DNA of 64,000 nucleotides from Flocculibacter collagenilyticus. GTDB taxonomy: Bacteria > Pseudomonadota > Gammaproteobacteria > Enterobacterales > Alteromonadaceae. The position numbers were made by a program, and so were the translations under genes. The stretch covers positions 558,001-622,000 of the forward strand of contig NZ_CP059888.1 in NCBI RefSeq assembly GCF_016469335.1. The letters are read 5' to 3'. The first letter of the stretch is position 1, and every line of letters begins with the position of its first letter. The notes beneath the pieces were generated by a model that saw only the letters and a program-made list of their open reading frames with translations, did no database searches and was not told the origin of the DNA. Of this stretch, positions 1 through 8,884 are shown one piece after another.

Positions 1-154
1 GTTCAGGTAGAAGAACGAAGTGCTTTGTTACCGCATTTTTGATGCTAAAATAACAGCACTGATCGTATTGATTTTGCTACTTATTTTAAACCAACTATTT
101 AGGTTTGAAAGAAGTCAGTAATATTCGGCTATATACCAACAAGGAAATTCAATA
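1..154. other. Upstream flank of the DyP gene, possible gene tail
   Basis: Frame 1 is open from the window edge to a TGA at 40-42 and could be the last 13 codons of a gene that starts outside the window. That is too short to identify and may be chance. The rest is AT-rich and presumably carries the promoter of the following peroxidase gene, which has an AAGGA ribosome binding site about 8 bases before its ATG. No RNA gene is seen. Confidence 0.3.
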
Positions 155-1114
155 ATGGCACAAGAGCAGTTTGGCATTTGCGCTGAAGCAAACTTACATG
201 GTTTGTTTTTGATGTTTAATGCCCATGATGGCCGTGAAGCATATATTCGAGAGTCTTTAGCTAAGTTAACGTCAATATTTGACGAAATATCAGAACAATT
301 CTCTGAGTCTATGGTTTCAACGGTTATTGCAATTGGTGCTAATTATTGGAATGAGTTATACCCTGCTGTTCGTCCTAAATTACTGAGATCTTTTCCTGCT
401 ATTGAGCATGGCGATATAACCATGCCCGCTGTACCTTACGACTTAATGATACAAATTCGCTCGGATCGGGCTGATGTTAACCACCTTGCAGGCTTAAGAG
501 TGTGTGCATTACTCAGTAATGCAGTTGAGTTGGTTGAACAAATACGTGGCTTTAGGTATTTAGACGGTAGAGATTTAACAGGCTTTGTTAATGGTACAGG
601 TAATCCCAAAGGAAGGCGGAAGCGTGAAGTTGCATTAGTGAGCAAAGAACAAGATCCAGAGTTTGAAAATGGCTCTTATCTGCATGTTCAGCGTTACCGA
701 CATCAACTGACAAAGTGGGAATCACTTGATGTCTCTGCTCAAGAGGAAGTGATTGGTCGCAGTAAAATTGATAACCAAGAAATGAATACAGCCACAAAAC
801 CTATCTACTCGCATACGAGTCGAGTGAATATGCTAGACGAGCATGGGCAAAAAATGGAGATACTTAGACAAAGCATGCCTTATGGTCATATGAAAGTACA
901 GGGGCTGTTTTTTATTTCGTGCTGCCATACGCCCGAGCATTTTGAGTTGATGCTAAACAGCATGGTTTGTACAAGTGCACACAACAAGAATGCTGATCAA
1001 GTTGATAATTTACTGGAATATACGCAGGCTGAAACAGGCGCAGCCTTTTTTGCTCCATCCGTGAATTTTATAGAAAGCTATAGCGCAACCTACGGTAATG
1101 AATCTTTAGAATAA
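155..1114 (+). CDS. DyP-type peroxidase, YfeX-like, with altered catalytic motif
   Basis: A 319-residue protein of the dye-decolorizing peroxidase family, closest in layout to cytoplasmic E. coli YfeX. There is no signal peptide. The expected haem ligand histidine is H220 (in SHTSRVN) and the distal arginine is R238 (in RQSMPYG). The family signature GxxDG reads GFVNG at residues 143-147, so the distal aspartate is asparagine (N146, codon AAT at 590-592). Haem binding is probably kept, but peroxide cleavage may be slowed or changed. It converges on argR across a short gap with an inverted repeat. Membership of the family is clear; physiological substrate and catalytic competence are not. Confidence 0.88.
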   Translation: MAQEQFGICAEANLHGLFLMFNAHDGREAYIRESLAKLTSIFDEISEQFSESMVSTVIAIGANYWNELYPAVRPKLLRSFPAIEHGDITMPAVPYDLMIQIRSDRADVNHLAGLRVCALLSNAVELVEQIRGFRYLDGRDLTGFVNGTGNPKGRRKREVALVSKEQDPEFENGSYLHVQRYRHQLTKWESLDVSAQEEVIGRSKIDNQEMNTATKPIYSHTSRVNMLDEHGQKMEILRQSMPYGHMKVQGLFFISCCHTPEHFELMLNSMVCTSAHNKNADQVDNLLEYTQAETGAAFFAPSVNFIESYSATYGNESLE

Positions 1115-1120
1115 TTGGTT

Positions 1121-1143
1121 GTGCTTACGTTATTGGTAAGCAC
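1121..1143. terminator. Perfect 8-bp inverted repeat between convergent genes
   Basis: GTGCTTAC at 1121-1128 pairs with GTAAGCAC at 1136-1143 around a 7-base loop. It sits just after the peroxidase stop and before the argR stop, where a bidirectional terminator is expected. There is no clear T-run on either side, so termination is inferred from position. Confidence 0.4.
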
Positions 1144-1185
1144 GATACTTGATGAAGGTTTAGAGTATAGAGAGTGAGTTACAGA

Positions 1186-1653
1186 TTAGACGTTTTCGAA
1201 TAAATCTCTCACGCGCTCAAGCGTTTCATCAATCTGTGAAATATTGCTTGGGGCAATAAAAATGGTATCGTCACCTGCGATAGTACCCAATACGCCTTCG
1301 GCTTTACTTAATGAATCTAATAAACGCGCGATTAATTGCGCAGCACCTGGACTAGTGCGAATAATGATCATAGATTCATTGTGGATGATATCTAGAACTA
1401 ATTGACGTAACGGACTTTTTGCCGTTGGCACTCCCAGCTCTGCAGGTAAGCAGTACACCATATCTTGTTTTGCATTACGCGTACGTACCGCACCATACTT
1501 ACTTAACATACGCGACACTTTTGATTGGCTTACATTGTCAAAGCCTTGCGCTTTTAGTGCGTCAACTATTTCACCTTGTGAGCCAAATTTTTCTTCTTTT
1601 AACAACGCTTTAAAAGACTTAACGAGTGCTTCTTGTTTCGCTTGACTTGACAT
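1186..1653 (-). CDS. argR: Arginine repressor ArgR
   Basis: A 155-residue ArgR of normal length. The N-terminal winged helix-turn-helix (about residues 1-70, with SQSKVSRML) binds ARG boxes. The C-terminal domain (about 80-150) forms the hexamer and binds L-arginine through the conserved [10 protein letters not shown] segment. It represses arginine biosynthesis genes when arginine is abundant. In many gammaproteobacteria argR lies directly beside divergent mdh; here a protease gene has come between them. A possible ARG-box-like sequence lies just upstream of the start, consistent with autoregulation. Confidence 0.97.
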   Translation of the reverse strand: MSSQAKQEALVKSFKALLKEEKFGSQGEIVDALKAQGFDNVSQSKVSRMLSKYGAVRTRNAKQDMVYCLPAELGVPTAKSPLRQLVLDIIHNESMIIIRTSPGAAQLIARLLDSLSKAEGVLGTIAGDDTIFIAPSNISQIDETLERVRDLFENV

Positions 1654-1666
1654 ATATATTTACCTC

Positions 1667-1685
1667 ACTGAATTAATCATGCAAT
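1667..1685. promoter_or_regulatory. Possible ARG box upstream of argR
   Basis: TGAAT followed by TAATC and ATGCA, about 15 bases before the argR start codon, resembles the ARG-box pattern TGAAT-N4-ATTCA, but the second half has one mismatch and the spacer is one base longer. The E. coli argR gene is autoregulated through such boxes. This is a weak match and is listed as a candidate only. Confidence 0.3.
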
Positions 1686-1830
1686 TTTACACAATCTATC
1701 GGTTTATACTAGTGTCTCTTGATGTTACTAGGTACACCGTACTGGAGTAAATGCCATTAATTTTGAATTGTGATGAGTGGCGAGAGAAATGTAAAAGTAT
1801 GGTATGAGATGAAAAGTTTTGAGCTTAATA

Positions 1831-1859
1831 GAGTCAGGTTAACTGAATGCAACCTGACC
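1831..1859. repeat. REP-like inverted repeat
   Basis: GTCAGGTT at 1833-1840 and AACCTGAC at 1851-1858 form a perfect 8-bp stem around a 10-base loop. In a minus-strand transcript the stem extends to 11 pairs with one G-U wobble. It lies downstream of the protease gene, so it may end that transcript, but no T-run follows. The style resembles short REP-type palindromes; only one copy is seen in the window. Confidence 0.45.
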
Positions 1860-1910
1860 CTACAGTGAGAAAATTTAATCCCGTTCAATTTAATTGGGAA
1901 AATTATCTAA

Positions 1911-3980
1911 CTATTTTGCTGCTTTTCTAATAATCAGTATGCTGTAAAAAAATAGTAACGTTATCCAAGCCATGCTACCGCCACTACTACTAGTGCGAGA
2001 TTCAGTAGTGGTATTTGTTTGGTTTTGAGTATAGTTAACGTTGCGTAAATAAGCTCTGTCTTCTCCTTCAGAGGTTCTAGGGTCTTTCTTATACACCCAC
2101 TTAATAATATTAGAGTCTTCAGTTAGAGAAACTTTATATTCAGTGAAATCAACTTCACCGGAAATAAACTCTATTTGCTGATTATTAACTTCCAGATAAA
2201 GAGCGTCAAAAGGTAAAGTAGGATCGTCAGTGTTCTCTTCCGAGGACACGCTCCAATCAAATGTTAATGTTCCTTTACCTTTCACTACCGCCATTAAAAT
2301 ACTTGATTCGAAGTGATTGATCTCTCCACTGCGTAGCCCAGTTTCAGCTGGATTACTTTCCCATTTTTCATCTCCGCCTGAATAAAAAGTAATTGCTTGT
2401 CCGCTGGCTCCTGCATCGCTTTTTAAATTATTTGACGCGCTGAGTGATTCAGCTCTAATTTTACTTTGGCTAGTTGCAATGTTGGGGTTATTTGATTTGA
2501 TAACCACATTCGCTTCGTGGCGCCCTGACATGGTTGAGGAGAATGCCACTTCAATATCGCACGACTCGTCAATACCAAGTTGTTGGCAGCTATTTCCGTT
2601 TACTGAAAATGCATTACTACCTTCAATTTCATAGCTAATATTTACAGACTCCCCAGAGTGATTATCAACAGTGAGTGTTGTTTTATGCTGAGTTGTAATA
2701 GGGACATCTTTAAAATTATAAGCTTGTGATATAGCTACACCATTTGTGATAGCTTCTATCCAGTCGGTGTAGGCGCCTATGAGTGTGTACTTACCTAAGT
2801 AGCCTTGATAAGCACAGCCCATACCACCGCTAACGATGCCTAACTGTCTTACGCCATCATTGGTTTGTGCAATTAGAGGGCCGCCACTATCACCTTGGCA
2901 TGCGTCATGGCCACCAGTTAAACGTCCAGCACATATCTCTTTGTCAGAAACATATACGTCATCAATGGTATATACAGTGCCGTCATCGCTATCACGTGTC
3001 AGCGATTCAGCAGTAATCTCACGGCATTGTTCTGCGTTGAAAAGTGATACATCAACATGATGGAGTATGTCTGGAAAGTTTGATGTTGGGCCTTCGCCTG
3101 GTGCATAGCCTGTACGACCTCCCCAACCAATAACGGTAGCTGGGGCATTGCTCAATGAAAGGGCCTGAGTGGTATCAAAGTCAGCAAGCTTTATAGAAGG
3201 GGCATCAGAATAATTACTAACTTTTATTAATGCAATGTCATCAGAGCTTTTAAACGTATAGTCTGGATAAATATAAATGCTTTCGATATTTGAGGCATTT
3301 TCTGCGCCGTCATTAAGGTTGTACTCACCTATATTCACATGCCTTTCGTTTGCACCCGGATAGTCAACACAATGTGCTGCAGTTAATATCCAGCCATTGC
3401 CAATGTGGCTTGCGCCACAACTACTACTTTGAGCCAATCGGCTGTCTTCACTAACCTCTACTGTAGCTAATGAATTTATCTGTTGAAGTAGATTTAAACC
3501 ATCGCTTTGTGTAATACCAACAGCAGGTATTGTACCGCTAAAGCCACCAGTTAGCGTTCCTGAAAGTATGCCATCAACATTGTTATAGACAACCGCGGCA
3601 ATACCACCTCCATTTTCACAGTTAAGCACCTTGTCTGAGAAGTCAATTTCACCTCTTTCAATTAGACAAATATTGCCTTCGGCATTTAGACATACCTCTT
3701 TTGCGAGCCCACAATCAACAATATTGCCTGTGGCTGTGCCACCAGGAGAGTTGCTCATTGGGGTTGTCGAAATAGTTGAGTTGGCGACTATCAGAGAAGT
3801 GAACGGGCTAGGGTAAGTAGTAACAAGCGCTGACATCCATGGGTAACTGTCTTGTTCAGCTTCGGTTCCGCCTATAATTTTAGGTTTAACGGGAACTGAT
3901 GCAAATGGCTTGGCGTGTAAGTTAGAAGCAAATTGAGTTGCTAATATTATTGCAACGGCTGTAGGTAAGTATTTATACAT
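1911..3980 (-). CDS. Secreted trypsin-like serine protease with PA insert and GlyGly-CTERM
   Basis: A 689-residue exported S1 protease. A signal peptide spans about residues 1-23, followed by the activation-like IIGG at 35-38. A PA-type domain (about 60-180) is inserted before the catalytic core, which has H203 (TAAHC), D248 (DDIAL) and S365 (GDSGGP). A later region (about 420-640) looks like beta-sandwich domains. The C-terminus ends in a Ser/Gly stretch with GG at 667-668, a hydrophobic helix and a basic end: the GlyGly-CTERM signal cut by rhombosortase, typical of type II secretion substrates such as the Vibrio Ves proteases. Neither rhombosortase nor secretion genes are in this window. 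It interrupts the usual argR-mdh pairing. Confidence 0.92.
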   Translation of the reverse strand: MYKYLPTAVAIILATQFASNLHAKPFASVPVKPKIIGGTEAEQDSYPWMSALVTTYPSPFTSLIVANSTISTTPMSNSPGGTATGNIVDCGLAKEVCLNAEGNICLIERGEIDFSDKVLNCENGGGIAAVVYNNVDGILSGTLTGGFSGTIPAVGITQSDGLNLLQQINSLATVEVSEDSRLAQSSSCGASHIGNGWILTAAHCVDYPGANERHVNIGEYNLNDGAENASNIESIYIYPDYTFKSSDDIALIKVSNYSDAPSIKLADFDTTQALSLSNAPATVIGWGGRTGYAPGEGPTSNFPDILHHVDVSLFNAEQCREITAESLTRDSDDGTVYTIDDVYVSDKEICAGRLTGGHDACQGDSGGPLIAQTNDGVRQLGIVSGGMGCAYQGYLGKYTLIGAYTDWIEAITNGVAISQAYNFKDVPITTQHKTTLTVDNHSGESVNISYEIEGSNAFSVNGNSCQQLGIDESCDIEVAFSSTMSGRHEANVVIKSNNPNIATSQSKIRAESLSASNNLKSDAGASGQAITFYSGGDEKWESNPAETGLRSGEINHFESSILMAVVKGKGTLTFDWSVSSEENTDDPTLPFDALYLEVNNQQIEFISGEVDFTEYKVSLTEDSNIIKWVYKKDPRTSEGEDRAYLRNVNYTQNQTNTTTESRTSSSGGSMAWITLLFFYSILIIRKAAK

Positions 3981-4442
3981 TTGTGCTGTTCCCTGAATAC
4001 TTGACTAATTTTTTTTGGTCTTAATTAGTATGCTGAAGTGAAAGTGGCTTTATTAAAGACGTTTCAATAAACGGCATACTATTCCTTGAGCCTCAATCTT
4101 AAAATATATAAGTTACTTGTCAATATATTGTTTTTATATGGTTTCTTTAATGGTTTTAGGGGTTAACTCTCTGTCACTTTGATGTTTGCAGTAAGCTAAA
4201 AGTAAACATGACTAGCATTCATTTTTATTAGTCCCACTTTGTGCAACTTACATGGTCATTGCTTCTTTTTGAGTTTAGTTTTTATCAATTAAATTTCACT
4301 CATGAAAACTGTAGGCATATTTCGGTACATCCAACTAAGCAATATGCATTGATAAAACTGTCATTCGTTGAGTTTTAAGCTATTTTCAAGTATGGTTAGC
4401 GCGCATTAAATTCGATGATATAAATTATAAAAGGGGAACAAC
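3981..4442. other. Divergent intergenic region, protease and mdh promoters
   Basis: This 462-base AT-rich gap separates the divergent protease and mdh genes. No ORF of useful length and no RNA gene is recognisable. It should hold both promoters. A weak mdh promoter candidate is listed separately; none is clear for the protease. Confidence 0.5.
4368..4396 (+). promoter_or_regulatory. Candidate mdh promoter
   Basis: TTGAGT at 4368-4373 and TATGGT at 4391-4396 with a 17-base spacer give a sigma70-like pair, each hexamer matching four of six positions. The distance to the mdh ATG is about 47 bases, and the start is preceded by an AAGGGG ribosome binding site. Confidence 0.35.
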
Positions 4443-5378
4443 ATGAAAGTTGCTGTACTAGGTGCTGCAGGTGGTATTGGCCAAGCACTCTCTCTACTAC
4501 TAAAAACTCAACTTCCGGCTGGCACAGAGTTAGCACTATACGATGTTGCACCAGTTGTACCAGGTGTTGCTGTTGATCTTAGCCACATCCCAACTGATGT
4601 TAAAGTAACAGGTCACGGTAAAGAAGACTTAGCAACGGCTTTAAAAGGTTCTGACATTGTAATGATCCCTGCAGGTGTTCCACGTAAACCAGGTATGGAT
4701 CGTGCAGATTTATTTAATGTTAATGCAGGTGTTGTTAAAACATTAGCGGAAGGCATTGTTGAAAATTGCCCTAAAGCACATACCTGTATCATCACCAACC
4801 CAGTTAATACTACTGTAGCAATTGCAGCTGAAGTATTTAAAAAGGCGGGTACTTATGATCCGCAGCGTTTATTCGGTGTAACAACACTAGATGTAATTCG
4901 CGCTGAAACATTTGTTGCTGAATTAAAAGATTTAAACCCTGCCGATATCACAGTTCCAGTAATTGGTGGTCACTCAGGTACAACAATTTTACCATTATTG
5001 TCTCAAGTTGAAGGTGTAACGTTCTCTGACGAAGAAATTGAGAAGTTAACGCACAGAATTCAAAATGCAGGCACGGAAGTTGTTGAAGCAAAAGCCGGTG
5101 GCGGTTCTGCTACACTTTCTATGGGTCAAGCAGCAGCACGTTTCTGTTTATCACTGGTTAACGCGATGAACGGCGAAGCAGTGATAGAATATGCTTACGT
5201 AGACGGTAAAGGTGAACATGCTCGATTCTTCGCTCAGCCAGTGCGTTTAGGTGCAAACGGTGTTGAGGAAGTATTACCTTACGGTGATTTAAGTGACTTT
5301 GAAGAAAAGGCGCTTAACGACATGCTAGATACGCTTAAAGGCGACATCGCTAAAGGTGAAGAATTCATCAACGGTTAA
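4443..5378 (+). CDS. mdh: Malate dehydrogenase
   Basis: A 311-residue NAD-dependent malate dehydrogenase of normal E. coli-type length, converting malate to oxaloacetate in the TCA cycle in the cytoplasm. The Rossmann motif GAAGGIG is at residues 7-13. Substrate-binding arginines are R81, R87 and R153, and the proton relay pair is D150 and H177 (IGGHSG). A strong AAGGGG site precedes the ATG, and a good intrinsic terminator follows, so it is probably a single-gene transcript. Confidence 0.98.
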   Translation: MKVAVLGAAGGIGQALSLLLKTQLPAGTELALYDVAPVVPGVAVDLSHIPTDVKVTGHGKEDLATALKGSDIVMIPAGVPRKPGMDRADLFNVNAGVVKTLAEGIVENCPKAHTCIITNPVNTTVAIAAEVFKKAGTYDPQRLFGVTTLDVIRAETFVAELKDLNPADITVPVIGGHSGTTILPLLSQVEGVTFSDEEIEKLTHRIQNAGTEVVEAKAGGGSATLSMGQAAARFCLSLVNAMNGEAVIEYAYVDGKGEHARFFAQPVRLGANGVEEVLPYGDLSDFEEKALNDMLDTLKGDIAKGEEFING

Positions 5379-5425
5379 TGCATCTACAGTCTTAAGCCGT
5401 CAAATGAATTAAAGCTGTATATATG

Positions 5426-5454
5426 AAAAAAGCGCATGTAATATGCGCTTTTTT
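5426..5454 (+). terminator. Intrinsic terminator after mdh
   Basis: A GCGCAT/ATGCGC stem (5432-5437 and 5443-5448) with a GTAAT loop is flanked by an A-run and a T-run, giving a 12-bp helix ending in T6. The symmetric A and T runs mean it can also end the opposing transcript of the 194-residue exported protein. Confidence 0.85.
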
Positions 5455-5515
5455 AGTTTTTAGAACCTATTTTTGGGTATATTAAATTAATACTAAATTA
5501 CTTTTATATAGGCTT

Positions 5516-6100
5516 TTAGTTAGTAGTATCGAAAACAAGTTCCCCTTGCTCTGCAATCATTTGGAAGTTATTTTGGCCAAAATCCTCTTGTCCATAGCAG
5601 TTGTTAACTACGCCATCTACATAAACAGTGCCGCTTATAAGATGAGCATAACTACCAGTACCACTTACAAAGTTAATTTGTTCAACACCTTTTAATGGCG
5701 TTCCTGATGCACATACAGGATCACCTTCAGTTGGCGTTAAAAAATCATCTTCCGTATAAAAAGCGCCATTTCTATCTGATGCAACCAATATATGGTCAAG
5801 CGTGTAGGTGGATAAATCCATTTCACCTGATAACGTACCATACATAATCAAAAAGCGGCGAATGCGCTGCTGATCACTGTTAGATAATGAGCTCCAATTT
5901 TCACGCTCAAAGACTAGTTGGTATTTTCCTTGTTGTTTAGGCGCTTCGCCCAATTGCATTCTTCCAACTTCTAATGTTTTTGCATAACCTGCTTTAGGAA
6001 TATATCGACCATCTATATCGCCGCTAAAGAGGCCTGCAAATGCATTTGGTAAGAAAAGTAGAGATGTGCTAAGTAGTGCCGTTTTAGTAAAAGTTTTCAT
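5516..6100 (-). CDS. Exported protein of unknown function
   Basis: I do not recognise this family. A longer frame reaches 6160, but the ATG at 6098-6100 is preferred: a GGAG site lies 6 bases before it, and it starts a clean signal peptide (basic MKTFTK, hydrophobic core, AFA cleavage near residue 22). The mature protein of about 170 residues has two cysteines that could form a disulfide, many Gly, Thr and Asp residues and no transmembrane segment. It is probably periplasmic or secreted. It converges on mdh and diverges from the HExxH lipoprotein, with which it shares a short promoter region. Confidence 0.75.
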   Translation of the reverse strand: MKTFTKTALLSTSLLFLPNAFAGLFSGDIDGRYIPKAGYAKTLEVGRMQLGEAPKQQGKYQLVFERENWSSLSNSDQQRIRRFLIMYGTLSGEMDLSTYTLDHILVASDRNGAFYTEDDFLTPTEGDPVCASGTPLKGVEQINFVSGTGSYAHLISGTVYVDGVVNNCYGQEDFGQNNFQMIAEQGELVFDTTN

Positions 6101-6283
6101 ATACGTCTCCATGTAATTTATTGTTTTTATCCAAGTGTGTAATTGTTTAATAACAATCACTTTCTAAATTAGAACAATATAGATAAAAATCAATTAAAAA
6201 ATTAATTAATTTGTATAAAAAGTGGTTATTTATCTTGTGGTAACCTATTAAGAGAGATAATTTTCACATTTCGGAGTTAAGTG

Positions 6284-7678
6284 ATGGTAAACAGAATGAA
6301 ATTTTTAAGTGGGTTTAATCATTATTCTGTGCAACAAAAAATACGCCCCATAGCACTAGCAGTATTATCAATAGGGTTAATATCGTGCGGTGGTAGCAGT
6401 GATTCCTCTACTAATAACACAGCAACAGTAGATGATAATTTCACGCTAACAACAAGCCAATTAAAGGTCTACAAACAAAGTACGGCGTTTAATGCGCCTA
6501 TAGCTGCTTGTGTGACAAAAACGGAGTGCACGTTAGAGCAATTACCATTAATTGGACAGCGTGAAACGAATCCTTCTATATCAACGATAATGGAGCATGT
6601 GGTTGTTTCCCATGATTGGATGGGGCAGCGTTTTGAGCAGTTTTTACAAGCTATGCCGAGCGATATTCTGAAATTATTAGGCTCAGTAACCGCAATTGTA
6701 ATTTCGAATGAGGTAAGGCCCTCTCACTACCGTGGAAGTACCGGGGCGATTTATCTTGATCCAGCCACACTTTGGATAAACGACGACGAACGAAAAACGA
6801 TCAGCGTCGCACCGGATTTCCGCTCAGAATTCGGTGCTAACTTACAGTTTGATAGATTGTGGCGATACACTATTGCTGATGAATATGCGTGGCAATCTTA
6901 TTCGTTAACAGAAGATACTGAGCGTTCCTTTAACGATGCAGTACTGCAAACAACATGGTTGTTATTTCATGAGTTAGCGCATGCTAATGATTGTATGCAA
7001 TCGAGTGCTTATGGTTCACTCAATAAGTCGGCAACGTTTTCAGCTAACTTTGATCAGCGTGTTGCACTTGGTGAATGCACTTATCAAATACTAATGAACG
7101 AATCTCCGCTGCAGTCGGATGTTTGGTATGGCTTAGCTAATGTGTTATATCAAGGTGCAGACTCTACGGCAGAACAAAATGCTTTATCTCCTTATGAAGT
7201 GGCTGATCACTTTTCTTTAGACATAGCAAATGATACCTACAGTTATTCTAGTCCGTTAGAAGATGTAGCCATGGCATTTGAAGCGGTTATGATGAAGCTT
7301 CATTTTAATGCCGAGCGTGATATGGCGTTTGTGGCTAAATTCGATACATTTAGTTGCGAAGGCGTGCAAGTTAAGTGGGGGCAAAGGAATCGTCTAGCAC
7401 AAACGGAAGTGTGGGACCGCGCTAAGCGCGTAACACAAATCATGCTACCTAGTATTGATTTAACTTCGTTAGAAAGTGAGCTAAATACGGCCACGAATAG
7501 TGTTACACAGATACCTACTGAACAAAGCTGGTGCGAATTATCAGTAAATGATGGGGCAATAATAGGTAAGCAGCAAATGTCTAACAGTGCCTACCACGCA
7601 GCGAAATCTGCACAAGATGAAGTTAAATATGAACGCTTCATTGCAGACCAGCTAAAAAACCAAATTAAGTTGCATTAG
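6284..7678 (+). CDS. Lipoprotein with HExxH zinc-protease-like motif
   Basis: A 464-residue protein. An in-frame GTG at 6281 precedes it, but the ATG at 6284 is better placed after the GGAG at 6273-6276. A hydrophobic N-terminus ends in a lipobox LISC (Cys about residue 35), followed by a Ser/Asn/Thr linker, so it is a likely outer-membrane or periplasm-facing lipoprotein. HELAH at about 229-233 matches the HExxH zinc motif, and a conserved-looking EDVAMAFE near 326-333 could give the third ligand. Several cysteines suggest disulfides. I do not recognise the family; a zinc metallopeptidase-like role is inference from the motif. It converges on the SDR gene. Confidence 0.8.
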   Translation: MVNRMKFLSGFNHYSVQQKIRPIALAVLSIGLISCGGSSDSSTNNTATVDDNFTLTTSQLKVYKQSTAFNAPIAACVTKTECTLEQLPLIGQRETNPSISTIMEHVVVSHDWMGQRFEQFLQAMPSDILKLLGSVTAIVISNEVRPSHYRGSTGAIYLDPATLWINDDERKTISVAPDFRSEFGANLQFDRLWRYTIADEYAWQSYSLTEDTERSFNDAVLQTTWLLFHELAHANDCMQSSAYGSLNKSATFSANFDQRVALGECTYQILMNESPLQSDVWYGLANVLYQGADSTAEQNALSPYEVADHFSLDIANDTYSYSSPLEDVAMAFEAVMMKLHFNAERDMAFVAKFDTFSCEGVQVKWGQRNRLAQTEVWDRAKRVTQIMLPSIDLTSLESELNTATNSVTQIPTEQSWCELSVNDGAIIGKQQMSNSAYHAAKSAQDEVKYERFIADQLKNQIKLH

Positions 7679-7701
7679 TGGCTATTGAGGCGACTTAAGA
7701 G

Positions 7702-7730
7702 CAAAAGCGTAAAGCATTTTTACGCTTTTG
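7702..7730. terminator. Inverted repeat between convergent genes
   Basis: A 12-bp perfect stem (7702-7713 with 7719-7730) around a 5-base loop lies between the lipoprotein gene and the SDR gene and includes the SDR stop codon. The stem's own A/T ends give short T tracts on both strands. A bidirectional terminator is the simplest reading. Confidence 0.55.
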
Positions 7731-8637
7731 ACTTATTACGTAAATAACGCTCTATTTCGCTAATATAGCCAGCTTGATATGACGGAAACTGCAGCTGATA
7801 ACCAGCCTCAATAATTAAGCGATTATCACAACGTTTATTCATATTTAGGTCAGTGTGCTCGTTGAGAATTGTTGACTCAGGGTAATGTGAATGCATAAGT
7901 TGTTTGGCTAACCATGAAACCACATCATACTTTTTGGCTGGGTTATCGTCACTAGCTAAATATAACGGCGCTAAGGAAGCTTGTTGCGAGTGTGAGTTGA
8001 TTAAGAACCTCAATACGCCTACACAGTCATTACGGTGAATGCGATTGGTATAAGCATGTGGATTGGCTTTCTCTGTTATTGCTTTTTTTTCATCAACTTG
8101 TTTAAGTAAGTGATGTCTGTTTGGCCCATAGATGCCAGAAAAGCGAACAATGGTATTAATCGTGTTACTAGTGCCAAAATTTGTAATAAGTTGCTCGGCT
8201 TCTAATAAGATCCGTCCGCGATAATTGGTGGGATTGGTCGCAGATTGTTCATTAACCCACTCGCCAGCATTTTGCGAGTAAACACTGGTTGAAGAAATAA
8301 AAAAAACCTTTGGCGTATGTTTCTTAACACTGGCTGCATTCTGCTGCAGTGCGCTCAGTAAATTTGTTAATCCTTGAAGATAAATCTGTTTATAACCTTT
8401 CTCGCTTCGTTCAGTGGGGGTAAGAATTACGACGACTTGATCAAAAAATGTAGACTGTGTGAGCAAGTCAAACAGCTCTATGTCTTTGGTAACATCACCA
8501 TACAACATCTTAAAGGACTGAGCTGGATGCTGAGTTGATCTTTTTAACCCAGTTACACAATAACCGTCTGAGTGTAACGCTTTCCCTAAGGCAGTACCGA
8601 TATCGCCACAGCCAACAATCAAAATGTTTTCACTCAT
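7720..8637 (-). CDS. NAD(P)-binding SDR-fold protein, YeeZ-like
   Basis: A 305-residue atypical short-chain dehydrogenase/epimerase. The N-terminal nucleotide-binding motif GCGDIG is at residues 9-14. A serine-rich strand (FFISSTSVYS) stands where extended SDRs place the catalytic serine, but the tyrosine that follows (TNYRGR) lacks the usual lysine four residues later. Family members of this type are called YeeZ-like or nucleoside-diphosphate-sugar epimerase-like, and their substrates are mostly unknown. It is transcribed away from the mraZ promoter. Fold is confident, reaction is not. Confidence 0.82.
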   Translation of the reverse strand: MSENILIVGCGDIGTALGKALHSDGYCVTGLKRSTQHPAQSFKMLYGDVTKDIELFDLLTQSTFFDQVVVILTPTERSEKGYKQIYLQGLTNLLSALQQNAASVKKHTPKVFFISSTSVYSQNAGEWVNEQSATNPTNYRGRILLEAEQLITNFGTSNTINTIVRFSGIYGPNRHHLLKQVDEKKAITEKANPHAYTNRIHRNDCVGVLRFLINSHSQQASLAPLYLASDDNPAKKYDVVSWLAKQLMHSHYPESTILNEHTDLNMNKRCDNRLIIEAGYQLQFPSYQAGYISEIERYLRNKSKA

Positions 8638-8845
8638 ACCATATTTGCCTTCTTTTAAGTACTAAGGAGTTGTAGAAGCTGTTTAGGATAAAATAGATTT
8701 GTTTTTTATTTATCAGTTTTTTGTGTAAAAACTCGTCTAATAAAATCTTAAAAAATCCTCTCCACTTTTTACCACTAATTTCAGCAACTTCGTTGTAAGC
8801 CGCAAAAAATAAGGGGATATACACTTTAAAATAGCGGCTTTTGGC

Positions 8846-8875
8846 TTGACAATATAGTGACTAAGTCCCTAAACT
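8846..8875 (+). promoter_or_regulatory. Promoter of the dcw cluster
   Basis: A consensus -35 TTGACA at 8846-8851 and TAAACT at 8870-8875 with an 18-base spacer. It lies about 105 bases upstream of mraZ, as for the mra promoter of E. coli, and just before the MraZ boxes. The remainder of the gap 8638-8978 is AT-rich with no gene I can support. Confidence 0.65.
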
Positions 8876-8884
8876 GTGTCTTAG

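Noticed and set aside
8630-8824. 64-codon minus-strand ORF upstream of the SDR gene
   Set aside because: It is AT-rich with no domain or good start and overlaps the SDR start; probably chance in noncoding DNA.
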